Below, piece after piece: positions 16,275 through 25,503 of a stretch of 64,000 bases of DNA (its first letter is position 1; each line of letters begins with the position of its first letter). The notes under the pieces are model-generated. The model searched no databases. It saw nothing but the letters and a program-made list of their open reading frames with translations, and was not told where the DNA came from. This stretch comes from Hahella chejuensis KCTC 2396. Its GTDB lineage: Bacteria; Pseudomonadota; Gammaproteobacteria; Pseudomonadales; Oleiphilaceae. Both the position numbers and the translations under genes were made by a program. Where the stretch lies: assembly GCF_000012985.1 (NCBI RefSeq), contig NC_007645.1, positions 6,226,001 through 6,290,000 on the forward strand, given 5' to 3'.

Positions 16275-18668
16275 TTACCATTGATAGCGCTCCGCGCGGT
16301 AGGTTTCGCGCTCGTTAAAGTTGCGCATTTCCTTAGCCATCACGTCTTCAAAGCGACTGCCTATATTACCCAGGCCGCGCAATTGGAAACGCAGAAAGAC
16401 GCCGTGATCCAGCTCGCTGTTCTCGGTATCGTCCGCATCTTTCAGGAAGCTTCTGGCGATAACCTGAAAGCGCCAGCAGCAGTCGTTGTATTCTACACCG
16501 GCCATAGTACCGATGGTACGGTGATTGACCAGATCAAAAAACCAGCGGCCCAACACGCTGACGGAATCCGTCACGGGGAAAAGCACGGACACATCCGTCT
16601 GTTCCAGGTCGTTATGGGTATAACGATGGCTCAGGTTGAGCAATTTGCGATATTCCGGATCGTGGAACGCCAACGTGGTGGCGCCTTTTTCAGTTTGGCG
16701 CTCCTGCCAATCCCACAGCCCTTCCACTTTGAAGTCGAATCTGTCGTTAGGACGCCAGACCAGCTCTCCCGCCCAGGGCGATTCGCTTTCATCGCTGAGG
16801 CCTTCCGTCCCCAGACCGACCTGTTGATCTTCATAGTAGAAGATCTGGCCGACGCTGGCGCGGAGGCGCTCTGCGCCGGTGGCGCGGTCGTTAAAACGCG
16901 AGGTCACGCCCAGTGTGAGACGGTTGTTATCGCCAACGCGGTCGCCGCCGACAAAGCGGTCTTCTTTATAGAGCTGAGAATAACTGAATGTCGCAACGGA
17001 AGTGTCGAAGTCAGGAATATCGTCCTGATCCTGCTCCGGGGAATAAACGTAAAACAAGCGCGGCTCGAGGCTCTGATTGTATTCATCGCCAAATAAGCTC
17101 AGCGTGCGATCAAAATACATGCCCGCGTCCAGACTGTAGAAAGGCACTGTGCGACTGATGGACTCATCCAGCCCCGTCACGCGCTGCTCCAGTTGATAAT
17201 CAGTATGATCAAGACGCAGTTTCGGCGTCAGGTAACCCCAGGTCGTGGACAGCGGCAGCGTCAGGCTCGGCTGCGTACGCCAGCGAGCGCCCACTACCTG
17301 TTGGTCCCTGGCCGGATCGAGATTCTCATCGTCACGCCAGAAATAGGTAAACTCCGACTCCAGTCCGAAAGCCACCGGGTCGAAATCACGCTCCCATCCA
17401 AAGCTCAGCTGCGGCAGCAGCATATAAGGCCGGTCGTTATCCACGATATCGTCGTCGACAGTCTGGTAGCCCTGCACATGGCTCTTGAAACTGAAACCGC
17501 CGCCCAGATAGGCCACGTCCCAAGAACGCTTGATGTGCGTTTCCTGCTGGATTTCCAGGGTACGGTTAAGATCGTTGAGATAGTCCTTGTCACTGACTAC
17601 GTTGTAATCAATGGTGGAGCGCCAGTTTTCACTCACGTCATAACGATTGGTGAAGTCCAACGCCCAACGGCGGCCGCTTTCGTCAGGGTTCTCTTTGCTG
17701 AACTCACTATCGTGAGCGATGTAGCCGAGGCGCACTTCGCTATATGTGTCCTCGGTCAGCCAGCGCCCTTCCAACTCAGACAGCAGGCCGCGGCCATGCA
17801 TGTACAACGGCGAATAGGTCGCGTCATAGTTGGGGGCCAGGTTGAAATAGTAAGGTATGCCGAAAGACATGCCCCGGCCGGTGTTGGACGTTCCGATAGT
17901 CGGATATAAAAAGCCGCTCTTGCGACGGTCGTCAATAGGAAAGCGCAAGTAGGGGAAATACATCACAGGGACATCTTTGATCCGCAGCGTCATGTGTTTA
18001 GCCGCGCCCTCGCCCTGCTCACGATCCAGAATGATCTCACTGGCGGCGATGGACCAGTCATTATGCGTCGGGTCACAGGTGGTGTAGCTGCCGTCTTCGA
18101 TGCGCACCAACTGGGCGTCGGCGCTGCTTATCCGTTCAGCGTCGCCACGGGCGTGTCGTTGGTGTATCAGGTAACTGGCGTCGGACAGGCTGAAATCCTT
18201 GGTGTCCAGGTTATAACGAGCCGTGTCGCCGTGTAGAAGCAGTCCCGGGGCCCTGGCGGCCTTTAGCCCTTGCAGATCCACCACATTTGTCTGGCGATCC
18301 AGCTCAACCTGGTCCGCTTCCAGCCACCAGGCGCCTTGCTGCGCTTTGACATTGCCTTGCAGGCGCATGGCGGATTCACTGGGAGAAACCAACGTGTCGG
18401 AACGAGCCCGTAGCGCCTCGTTATCAGGAGTTGAGGTAGTAGAAGGAGCATTGACGAAGCCATATTCCGGCTCGACATAGGTTCCTCTGCATTGAGGCTC
18501 CAATGTCGTCATTTGCTGCGGGGTCAGGAATTCGCGCATTCGCCAGTCCAGCATGGCGGCGGACTGTGGCTCGGAATCCGCACGCGAGGACCCTGTCGAA
18601 GCCACACCGACCACTCCGGCGAGCATGTAACAATAGCCGGCGCGCAGACGCTTCCGCCCTTCCTTCAT
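16275..18668 (-). CDS. lptD: LPS-assembly outer-membrane protein LptD
   Basis: LptD forms, with LptE, the outer-membrane translocon that inserts lipopolysaccharide. ATG 18668 gives 797 residues with a signal peptide of about 30 residues. The periplasmic OstA/jellyroll region is near residues 85-210 (GNVKAQQGAWWLEADQVEL), then a long beta-barrel rich in aromatic strands. Cysteines occur near the N-terminal C-R-G-T-Y-V-E-P region, at the SYTTCDP segment and near the end as CC, consistent with the long-range disulfides of LptD. AAGGGG precedes the start. It is the first gene of the operon to apaH. Confidence 0.95.
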   Translation of the reverse strand: MKEGRKRLRAGYCYMLAGVVGVASTGSSRADSEPQSAAMLDWRMREFLTPQQMTTLEPQCRGTYVEPEYGFVNAPSTTSTPDNEALRARSDTLVSPSESAMRLQGNVKAQQGAWWLEADQVELDRQTNVVDLQGLKAARAPGLLLHGDTARYNLDTKDFSLSDASYLIHQRHARGDAERISSADAQLVRIEDGSYTTCDPTHNDWSIAASEIILDREQGEGAAKHMTLRIKDVPVMYFPYLRFPIDDRRKSGFLYPTIGTSNTGRGMSFGIPYYFNLAPNYDATYSPLYMHGRGLLSELEGRWLTEDTYSEVRLGYIAHDSEFSKENPDESGRRWALDFTNRYDVSENWRSTIDYNVVSDKDYLNDLNRTLEIQQETHIKRSWDVAYLGGGFSFKSHVQGYQTVDDDIVDNDRPYMLLPQLSFGWERDFDPVAFGLESEFTYFWRDDENLDPARDQQVVGARWRTQPSLTLPLSTTWGYLTPKLRLDHTDYQLEQRVTGLDESISRTVPFYSLDAGMYFDRTLSLFGDEYNQSLEPRLFYVYSPEQDQDDIPDFDTSVATFSYSQLYKEDRFVGGDRVGDNNRLTLGVTSRFNDRATGAERLRASVGQIFYYEDQQVGLGTEGLSDESESPWAGELVWRPNDRFDFKVEGLWDWQERQTEKGATTLAFHDPEYRKLLNLSHRYTHNDLEQTDVSVLFPVTDSVSVLGRWFFDLVNHRTIGTMAGVEYNDCCWRFQVIARSFLKDADDTENSELDHGVFLRFQLRGLGNIGSRFEDVMAKEMRNFNERETYRAERYQW

Positions 18669-18910
18669 AAAACCCCTTGATTCATTTTTAGAAATGCCCG
18701 CCACCCAACGAACTCCCCCGATGACGGCAGCTGTAATTTGGAACCGGACATGATAGCGGCGCAGACAACGTCAGTACAGCCGCAATATTCGGAGAACCGG
18801 CGAGGACCGCGGCGTCCGGCAAAACCTTAAAGATAGCATCCGGATGCATTGTGTTATGCTAATTTCTAAGCAACAGACAAAAACAAACAACCATACGTTC
18901 AGGGGGCGCT

Positions 18911-20050
18911 GTGTCTCAAACTTCCCAAACCGCAGGATTAGTGTTAACCGGCGGTGGAGCGCGAGCAGCTTATCAGGTAGGGGTATTGAAAGCCATTTCC
19001 GATCAGTTACCGGATCTTCATTATCCGTTTCCGATCATTTGCGGCGCCTCCGCCGGCGGTATTAACGCAGTCGGCCTGGCCAGTAGCGGCGATATTTTCC
19101 GACATAGCGTCGAACGCCTGGACAGCCTGTGGAGCGAACTGCGTACTGAACAGGTATATCGCTCCGACTTCTGGGGCATGGCCAAACGCATGGGTCACTT
19201 CGTAAAGTCGTTTCTAAGCGGCGATGATAAAGAAATCCCCGCCTCCATGCTGGATAACGCCCCATTACGAGACTTCCTGGTCACGCATACTGATTTCACC
19301 CGCCTGCGGGAAGCTATCGCCAGTCCGGAAGGCATTCGCGCCGTTTGCCTCACCGCCTGCGGCTATCGCAGCGGCCAAAGCGTCAGCTTTTTCGAGGCTT
19401 CGCCTGACGTTCAGGGGTGGCACTTGGGGCAGCGGGTCGGCGTGCGTTGTGAGCTGGAAGTCGATCACCTGCTGGCGTCAGCGGCCATCCCGACGATTTT
19501 TCCTCCCGTACGAATCAACCGGGAGTATTTCGGCGACGGCGTTGTCCGCAATATGGCGCCGCTCAGTCCGGCCGTGCATCTCGGGTGCGACCGCATACTG
19601 GTCATTGGCGTCAGCGCTAATCGGGTCTGCGCCCCTGTGCGCCGCACAAGCGGCAAGTACCCCTCTTTGGCGCAGATCATGGAACATATGCTGAACGGCG
19701 CATTCATTGACACCATGGAGAATGACATCGACCGCGCCCTTATTATTAATCAGCTGTTGAAACTGGTCCCGGAGGAAAGCTTACGCGAGGCTGGCATCAG
19801 CATGCGTCCTTTGGAGATGCTGGTGATTTCCCCGAGCCAGCCCATTGATGAGATCGCCGCTCGTCATGCAGGGGAGCTACCCAAAGCCGTAAGGCAGTTT
19901 CTGGGTCAAGGCAAGCCCAATCAGGAAGGCGGCGCCAGTCTGGCCAGTTATCTGCTGTTTGAAGGCCCCTTTATGCGGGACCTGATAAAATTGGGCTATC
20001 AGGACGCCCAGGCTCATGCACGACAGATTGAGAATTTTTTCAGCCAGTAG
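18911..20050 (+). CDS. Patatin-like phospholipase
   Basis: A 379-residue patatin-family serine hydrolase. The oxyanion motif GGGARAAYQ is near residue 14, and the nucleophile elbow GASAGG gives the catalytic Ser near residue 49. The catalytic Asp lies in FGDGVVRNMAP near residue 212; the third position of the usual DG-G/A motif is Val. It resembles RssA/YchK-like bacterial patatins that deacylate phospholipids. Starts at GTG 18911 four bases after AGGGGG. Divergent from lptD; the 240-base gap shows no feature I can name. Confidence 0.87.
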   Translation: MSQTSQTAGLVLTGGGARAAYQVGVLKAISDQLPDLHYPFPIICGASAGGINAVGLASSGDIFRHSVERLDSLWSELRTEQVYRSDFWGMAKRMGHFVKSFLSGDDKEIPASMLDNAPLRDFLVTHTDFTRLREAIASPEGIRAVCLTACGYRSGQSVSFFEASPDVQGWHLGQRVGVRCELEVDHLLASAAIPTIFPPVRINREYFGDGVVRNMAPLSPAVHLGCDRILVIGVSANRVCAPVRRTSGKYPSLAQIMEHMLNGAFIDTMENDIDRALIINQLLKLVPEESLREAGISMRPLEMLVISPSQPIDEIAARHAGELPKAVRQFLGQGKPNQEGGASLASYLLFEGPFMRDLIKLGYQDAQAHARQIENFFSQ

Positions 20051-20149
20051 GCGCAGCCAGTTGCAGCCGGTCGGAAAAGCGGCATAATCAGGGGCCTTTG
20101 GCCTGCATGCCCGGTAGCAGTTGTACATCTTTAGAGCTCAAGAGATTCC

Positions 20150-21184
20150 ATGACCCAACGTCCTGATTTAATCCGCCACTGGCTCGCCGCGTATTTCGGC
20201 GATGACCAGTTCGACGTCAGCTTTTTATCCGGCGACGCCAGTTTCAGACGTTATTTTCGCGTCACCCGCGAACAACGCGTGTTTGTATTGATGGACGCCC
20301 CTCCGGCTCAGGAAGATTGCCGTCCTTTTATCGCCATCGCCCGCAGTTGGCGCGCAAGAGGCATCCGGGTTCCTGAAATTTATGCAGAAAACCTCGAAGA
20401 CGGCTTTCTATTATTAGAGGATTTTGGCGATCGCCTGTTCGGGAACGCCATCGCCAACGCGCCGGAGTTACAGGTGGACACACTGTATCGGCAGGCGATT
20501 GACGCGTTGCTTCCCATTCAGAAAGCCGCGGACATACAGGGCTACGCGCTGCCTTCTTATGATGAAACCATGCTGCGCTTTGAGATGAGCATCTTCCGCG
20601 AGTGGCTGCTGGAGAAAAAGCTGGGCTTCAACCTTGACGCTACCGAAACGGAATACCTGGACCACTGCATGAACCGCCTGGTGGAAAGCGCCCTGGAGCA
20701 GCCGCGGGTGGTCACTCACCGCGACTACCACTCCCGCAACCTGCTCATTCCTGACCAAGGCGATCTGGGCGTCATCGATTTTCAGGGCGCGGTCAAAGGG
20801 CCACTGGCCTATGACTTGGCATCACTGCTGAGAGACTGCTACGTAAAATGGCCCTGTGAAAAAGTGGAAGCCTGGAGCCGTTACTATTATGAACAGGTAG
20901 ATCCCGTCCTCTTAAACGGAGCGGACTTCGCCACATTCACCCGTTGGTTCGACTGGATCGGCGTACAGCGTCACCTGAAAGCCGCCGGTTTATTCGCGCG
21001 CCTGTCGCTTCGGGACGGAAAACACGGCTATCTGGCCGATATCCCGCGCACGCTCAACTACATTATTGAAGTAGCGAGCAAATACGATGAGTTCACCGAA
21101 ATAAACGAATGGATACAGGAACGTCTGGTTCCCGCTGTCAGACTACTGGAAAGCAACCCGGAGGTTGTCCTATGCGCGCAATGA
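20150..21184 (+). CDS. amgK: N-acetylmuramate/N-acetylglucosamine kinase AmgK
   Basis: An aminoglycoside-phosphotransferase-fold kinase of 344 residues. The catalytic loop is HRDYHSRNLL near residue 188 and the metal-binding motif is VIDFQGA. In Pseudomonas, AmgK phosphorylates the anomeric carbon of MurNAc and works with MurU in a peptidoglycan-recycling shortcut that bypasses de novo UDP-MurNAc synthesis. The gene overlaps murU by 13 bases and lies close to lptD, the same context as in Pseudomonas, which supports the assignment over a generic kinase. Confidence 0.9.
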   Translation: MTQRPDLIRHWLAAYFGDDQFDVSFLSGDASFRRYFRVTREQRVFVLMDAPPAQEDCRPFIAIARSWRARGIRVPEIYAENLEDGFLLLEDFGDRLFGNAIANAPELQVDTLYRQAIDALLPIQKAADIQGYALPSYDETMLRFEMSIFREWLLEKKLGFNLDATETEYLDHCMNRLVESALEQPRVVTHRDYHSRNLLIPDQGDLGVIDFQGAVKGPLAYDLASLLRDCYVKWPCEKVEAWSRYYYEQVDPVLLNGADFATFTRWFDWIGVQRHLKAAGLFARLSLRDGKHGYLADIPRTLNYIIEVASKYDEFTEINEWIQERLVPAVRLLESNPEVVLCAQ

Positions 21185-21861
21185 TTCTAGCCGCAGGTCT
21201 CGGAACGCGCATGCGGCCATTGACCGAAAATCTACCTAAGCCGCTTTTACAGGCGGGAGATAAGTCCCTGATCGAACATATTATCGATGCGCTGAAGCGC
21301 GCCGGCGTCACCGAGCTGGTTATCAATCACGCTTGGCACGGAGATAAACTTGAGCAGTTTCTGGGTGACGGATCGGGATTTGGGGTAAGCATTCACTACT
21401 CCCCGGAAGGCTCGCCATTGGAGACCGCCGGCGGTATAAAGAAAGCCTTGCCGCTATTGGACGATGGCGCGGACAGTCCATTCGTGGTGGTGAATGGCGA
21501 CATTTGGAGCAACTACAATTTCTCCGGCTTGGTTAATCGCCCACTTTCAAGCGAAGACCTTGCCCATCTGGTGCTGGTGGATAACCCCTCCCACAACCAA
21601 ACCGGCGACTTCCAGCTGGGCGATGGCGAGCGAGTTCTTCCCCGCGGACCAAGCAAACTGACCTTTTCAGGCATAGGCGTATACCGCCCCAGCCTGTTCA
21701 CCGGCGTACCCAATGGCGTTTATCCATTGGCTCCCGTTCTGCGGGCGGCGATCACCAAAGGCAAAGTCAGCGGCGAGCGTTTCAATGGACTATGGTTTGA
21801 TATCGGCACGCCGGATCGTTTGCAGTGGCTGGATGAACAGTTGACGAAAGCCGCCTTTTGA
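21172..21861 (+). CDS. murU: N-acetylmuramate-1-phosphate uridylyltransferase MurU
   Basis: A 229-residue nucleotidyltransferase that makes UDP-MurNAc from MurNAc-1-phosphate. It has the sugar-nucleotidyltransferase start AMILAAGLGTRMRPLTENLP followed by the KP dipeptide, then ETAGGIKKAL and VVNGDIW with the metal-binding Asp, and FDIGTPDRL near the end. ATG 21172 has GGAGG eight bases upstream and overlaps the amgK end, so the pair is translated together. Confidence 0.92.
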   Translation: MRAMILAAGLGTRMRPLTENLPKPLLQAGDKSLIEHIIDALKRAGVTELVINHAWHGDKLEQFLGDGSGFGVSIHYSPEGSPLETAGGIKKALPLLDDGADSPFVVVNGDIWSNYNFSGLVNRPLSSEDLAHLVLVDNPSHNQTGDFQLGDGERVLPRGPSKLTFSGIGVYRPSLFTGVPNGVYPLAPVLRAAITKGKVSGERFNGLWFDIGTPDRLQWLDEQLTKAAF

Positions 21862-21945
21862 TCGCATTCTGCACAAGCACTTTTTAAGAGTTCATTCAGG
21901 CGCAGCTGTAAACGCCATGGCCGCAATCACGCACAGGAGCGCACG

Positions 21946-22734
21946 ATGTGGTGGGGTAAGTTTTTCGGCAGTGTAATGGGATTCATGTCCGGCGGTCCTT
22001 TCGGCGCCGCCTTCGGCATCTGGCTGGGCGACAAATTTGACCAGACCATGCAACCTTTCACCCCGGGATGGCGCTTCAGTTTCAATCATCACGACAGCGC
22101 CCGCACCCTGAACAGCCTGTTCCGCATACTGGGGGGAATCAGCCGCTCGATGGAAGCGCATAAAGACGACGCGCAAACTGTTCTGGCAGCCCGCGCCATG
22201 AGTCTCGCCCACTTTCTTGACCTGGACGCAACGCGTCAAAAACGCAGCCGCGAAGCTTTTTTCAGAGGCGCCGCCAGAGATTTCGATTTGGCGACGGAAG
22301 CTCGCGCGTTTCGCCAGGCGAATCGCTTCCATCCCTATAACATCGCCTTGCTGCTGAACCTGTCCATTCAAGTGGCGATCTCGGAGGGCGATCCGGGCCC
22401 GGCCACACGCAACGCTCTGGAAACGCTGCGACAGGGTCTGGGAATCAGCCACAGTGAGTTCGAGTTCATCTTTCAGGAAATCCTCAAGGCGCGTCATCAG
22501 CAAGGCCATTCACAAAAGCATAGCCTCAGCGATGCTTATCGCATTCTTGGAATCAGCGAAAACGCCAACGCACAGCAGATCAAACAAGCCTATCGCCGCC
22601 TGATGAATCAGTTCCATCCCGATAAACTCACGGCGCGCGGGGCGCCGATTAATGAAGTGGAACGCGCCAAAGTAACGGCGCAACAGATTCAGCAGGCCTA
22701 CGCCCAAATCAAAAGCGCGCTCAAAGCCGTTTAG
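21946..22734 (+). CDS. djlA: Membrane co-chaperone DjlA
   Basis: A 262-residue J-domain protein. Residues about 5-30 form a glycine-rich membrane segment (SVMGFMSGGPFGAAFGIWLG), characteristic of DjlA. Residues about 45-180 are the TerB-like helical domain and residues about 195-262 are the J-domain with FHPDKL. DjlA stimulates DnaK at the inner membrane. AGGAG lies five bases before the start. Its end overlaps the convergent DUF3530 gene by 14 bases. Confidence 0.9.
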   Translation: MWWGKFFGSVMGFMSGGPFGAAFGIWLGDKFDQTMQPFTPGWRFSFNHHDSARTLNSLFRILGGISRSMEAHKDDAQTVLAARAMSLAHFLDLDATRQKRSREAFFRGAARDFDLATEARAFRQANRFHPYNIALLLNLSIQVAISEGDPGPATRNALETLRQGLGISHSEFEFIFQEILKARHQQGHSQKHSLSDAYRILGISENANAQQIKQAYRRLMNQFHPDKLTARGAPINEVERAKVTAQQIQQAYAQIKSALKAV

Positions 22735-23821
22735 TCTGCTTCTTCATGCCTGGCGCATGAAAAGTCAGCCAACTTTCCACCTTTCGCGTCACCTGTCCAT
22801 TCTCAGACGAGGGAATCAGGCTCAGCCCACTCATTCCCTCGACTCGATAGCCTTCCATGCCGTTGCGGCGTGCGAAATCCCGTCGCTGCATGGCGTTCCG
22901 GCTTTGCAGGTCCAGAGCGGAGTCATACAGATCAAGCACTTGCAACGAGAAAAAGCCCTGCGCTTTTTCTTTAATTTCGTCCAGCAGCCCCTCACTGACC
23001 TCCGCATTGATCCATACCATGGATAGTCCTGAAGCCATGCTTTGCGGATTCGCCAGAACATAGCGCAGCATAGCGTCAACACCGCTGCCAACGCCGAGCA
23101 GCACCTTGTTTTCCTGCCCGAACGCACTCAGCTGCTGCATGCCCAACTCGATCCTTTCAGTATTTCCAACAGTCGCTTCCACAGGCTTCTCTGCAGTCTC
23201 TTCGACCGTATCCCCTTCCCCGCTGACATCAATATCCACACCTTCAACCGCCTGCTGCTGTTCGAGCTGTTCGGTCGCTTCATTGGTCTCCGCCAGTTGC
23301 TCCGGCGTTAACGTTTCCAACTGGCGTGTACTGCTTTTCTCCGGGGCGTTATCTGCCGCAGGCTTCTTCGGCGCATAGGGAAACTCTTTATCGCTCGCTG
23401 ACAGCAAAACGCGCTTTGGCGTTTTAGCCTCTGCCGGAGGAGTAAGCGCAATAGACAGCGTGTGCCAGCCTTCATCCGGCAACTCATTTCGCAGCGAGTG
23501 GATAAACTGCGGCCAGTCAGGATGCTGTCCGCGATCATGCAGCAACATAACCGCACCTTGTTGCTCCGCCACATTCGCAGGTCGGTATAAGGCCAGCATG
23601 GCGCTGGCGTCGCCCTGTTTGCCGTTGAGCCATAACACTTGACTGCCCGGAAGACTCTTCGCCAGGGAAAGCAGCATATTTACCTGTGGATTCGGCGCCG
23701 AGTCTCTCTGGTTCGTTACAGGCGCAGATTTCTTTTCCGCACCAGCCTTTTCCTCCGCATACGCGGGAACATGGCCAAAGACCAAACACCCCAAAATAAT
23801 TCCGGCGAGCATTTTCGTCAT
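22721..23821 (-). CDS. DUF3530-type alpha/beta-hydrolase-like protein
   Basis: A 366-residue exported protein (signal peptide MTKMLAGIILGCLVFGHVPAYA). The core has GAVMLLHDRGQHPDW, GWHTLSIALTPP, a long acidic/Gln-rich insert (about residues 160-210) and VLLGVGSGVDAMLRYV, an alpha/beta-hydrolase-like GxGxG elbow in which the expected nucleophile position is not clearly catalytic. This agrees with DUF3530, found next to djlA and rpe in Pseudomonas. Function unknown. I start at the ATG 23821 in front of the signal peptide; an upstream extension to 23938 has no export signal. Confidence 0.75.
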   Translation of the reverse strand: MTKMLAGIILGCLVFGHVPAYAEEKAGAEKKSAPVTNQRDSAPNPQVNMLLSLAKSLPGSQVLWLNGKQGDASAMLALYRPANVAEQQGAVMLLHDRGQHPDWPQFIHSLRNELPDEGWHTLSIALTPPAEAKTPKRVLLSASDKEFPYAPKKPAADNAPEKSSTRQLETLTPEQLAETNEATEQLEQQQAVEGVDIDVSGEGDTVEETAEKPVEATVGNTERIELGMQQLSAFGQENKVLLGVGSGVDAMLRYVLANPQSMASGLSMVWINAEVSEGLLDEIKEKAQGFFSLQVLDLYDSALDLQSRNAMQRRDFARRNGMEGYRVEGMSGLSLIPSSENGQVTRKVESWLTFHAPGMKKQTKRL

Positions 23822-23977
23822 AAAACAGCGCCCATACGCTTGCTGCACATTTCGACCAGCGCTTTGCGCCGACCTGTGTTTTGAAAGCATAGCACGATAC
23901 AATACCCCGCATTTCAAGCGACCGCGACCGGACGCCAATGCGGCGACGGCGCCTCAATCTTACCGGAGACTTTTCCC

Positions 23978-24655
23978 ATGGCTGATCCATTGATCGCTCC
24001 TTCGATTTTGTCCGCAGACTTCGCCAGATTAGGCGAGGAAGTTGTCAACGTGCTGGAAGCGGGAGCGGACATCGTGCATTTCGATGTCATGGACAATCAC
24101 TATGTGCCGAATCTCACCATTGGCCCAATGGTGTGTTCAGCCTTGAGGAAACATGGCGTGACAGCCCCTATCGACGTGCATCTGATGGTCAAGCCGGTTG
24201 ACGCGATGATCGCTTCCTTCATTGAAGCCGGCGCGACCTATATTACCTTTCATCCGGAAGCCTCCGAACACATTGACCGCTCCCTGCAACTGATTCGTGA
24301 TGGCGGCTGTAAAGCCGGCCTGGTGTTCAACCCCGCCTCGCCCTTGCATTATATGGATTATGTAATGGATAAGTTGGATATGGTGCTATTAATGTCCGTC
24401 AACCCCGGCTTCGGCGGACAGGCTTTCATCCCCGCGACCCTGAACAAATTGCGTGAGGCGCGCGCAAAAATCGACGCCAGCGGCTTACCAATTCGCCTGG
24501 AAATCGATGGCGGCGTGAAAGTGGACAACATCCGCGAAATCGCGGCCGCTGGGGCAGATACCTTTGTCGCTGGCTCCGCCATCTTCAATACCGACGACTA
24601 CGCCGCGACCATCGCCAAAATGCGCGACCAGATTGCTTTGGCGCAGTCCGTTTAA
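23978..24655 (+). CDS. rpe: Ribulose-phosphate 3-epimerase
   Basis: Interconverts ribulose 5-phosphate and xylulose 5-phosphate in the pentose phosphate pathway. The 225-residue TIM barrel has [16 protein letters not shown], the metal and catalytic residues in [29 protein letters not shown], the phosphate loop [10 protein letters not shown] and [12 protein letters not shown]. It is followed after 29 bases by gph, the usual rpe-gph pair. Confidence 0.97.
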   Translation: MADPLIAPSILSADFARLGEEVVNVLEAGADIVHFDVMDNHYVPNLTIGPMVCSALRKHGVTAPIDVHLMVKPVDAMIASFIEAGATYITFHPEASEHIDRSLQLIRDGGCKAGLVFNPASPLHYMDYVMDKLDMVLLMSVNPGFGGQAFIPATLNKLREARAKIDASGLPIRLEIDGGVKVDNIREIAAAGADTFVAGSAIFNTDDYAATIAKMRDQIALAQSV

Positions 24656-24684
24656 ACCAGTAGCGACAAGGAAATAACGGAAGC

Positions 24685-25380
24685 ATGCCAGACCTTTTGA
24701 TCCCCAGTTATGAAAACGGCCTGCCACAATTGGCGTTATTCGATCTGGACGGCACGCTGATTGACTCAGCGCCTGATTTGGCGGATGCGGTAGATTTCAT
24801 GTTGCTGGAATCCGGTTTCAGCGCAGCGGGAGAAGCGTTAGTGCGGGAATGGGTGGGCAATGGTGCGCCGATGCTGATCAAACGGGCATTGGCGCACGCA
24901 TTGGAGCTGGAAGAGCCACAACAGGTTGCAGAGGCGCAATTCCAGAGTGCGGCGTCGATCTTCTATGATCGCTATGACGAATACTGCTGCGTGCGCACCC
25001 GCATTTATCCTGGCGCGGAAGAGTTGTTGCAACATTGGCGCGATCAAGGCGTTGCGATGGGGATTGTCACCAACAAGCCCGCCCGCTTCACTCAACCGAT
25101 ACTGCAGGCCCTCAAACTGGAGCAGTACTTCGCCATCAGTTTGTCCGGCGACTCCCTGCCCGTCAAAAAGCCAGACCCAACCCCACTCTTGCATGCATGC
25201 GAAGCCTTACAGGCGCAGCCAGGCTCTACGTTGATGATTGGCGACTCCATCAATGATGTACTGGCCGCCCGTCACGCGAATATGAAAATCGCCTGCGTCA
25301 CTTACGGCTACAACCACGGCGAAGACATCCGCGACGCCAATCCGGATTGGGTCATGGACTCGCTCATTGAGTTGAAGTAA
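24685..25380 (+). CDS. gph: Phosphoglycolate phosphatase
   Basis: A 231-residue HAD-superfamily phosphatase that removes phosphate from 2-phosphoglycolate. HAD motifs: LFDLDGTLIDSAPDL (motif I), GIVTNKPARF (motif II), KKPDPTPLL (motif III) and MIGDSINDVLAARHA (motif IV). It ends the rpe-gph unit and is followed by a strong terminator. In Pseudomonas trpE follows directly; here about 20 kb of other genes intervene. Confidence 0.95.
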   Translation: MPDLLIPSYENGLPQLALFDLDGTLIDSAPDLADAVDFMLLESGFSAAGEALVREWVGNGAPMLIKRALAHALELEEPQQVAEAQFQSAASIFYDRYDEYCCVRTRIYPGAEELLQHWRDQGVAMGIVTNKPARFTQPILQALKLEQYFAISLSGDSLPVKKPDPTPLLHACEALQAQPGSTLMIGDSINDVLAARHANMKIACVTYGYNHGEDIRDANPDWVMDSLIELK

Positions 25381-25407
25381 CTCAAACCAAGATTCATCAG
25401 AAAAACA

Positions 25408-25447
25408 AAGGCCGTCCCTGCAGCAATAGCAGAAGACGGCCTTTTTT
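25408..25447 (+). terminator. Rho-independent terminator after gph
   Basis: AAGGCCGTC (25408-25416) pairs with GACGGCCTT (25435-25443), within a T-rich end (TTTTTT). It lies in the convergent gap with the RTX gene and the A-run before it could let it also serve the minus strand. Confidence 0.85.
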
Positions 25448-25503
25448 ATTTGCAGTTAGCAGAGAGAAACAGGCGCTAAGACGCCTGCTTCAAACGAGAT
25501 AGA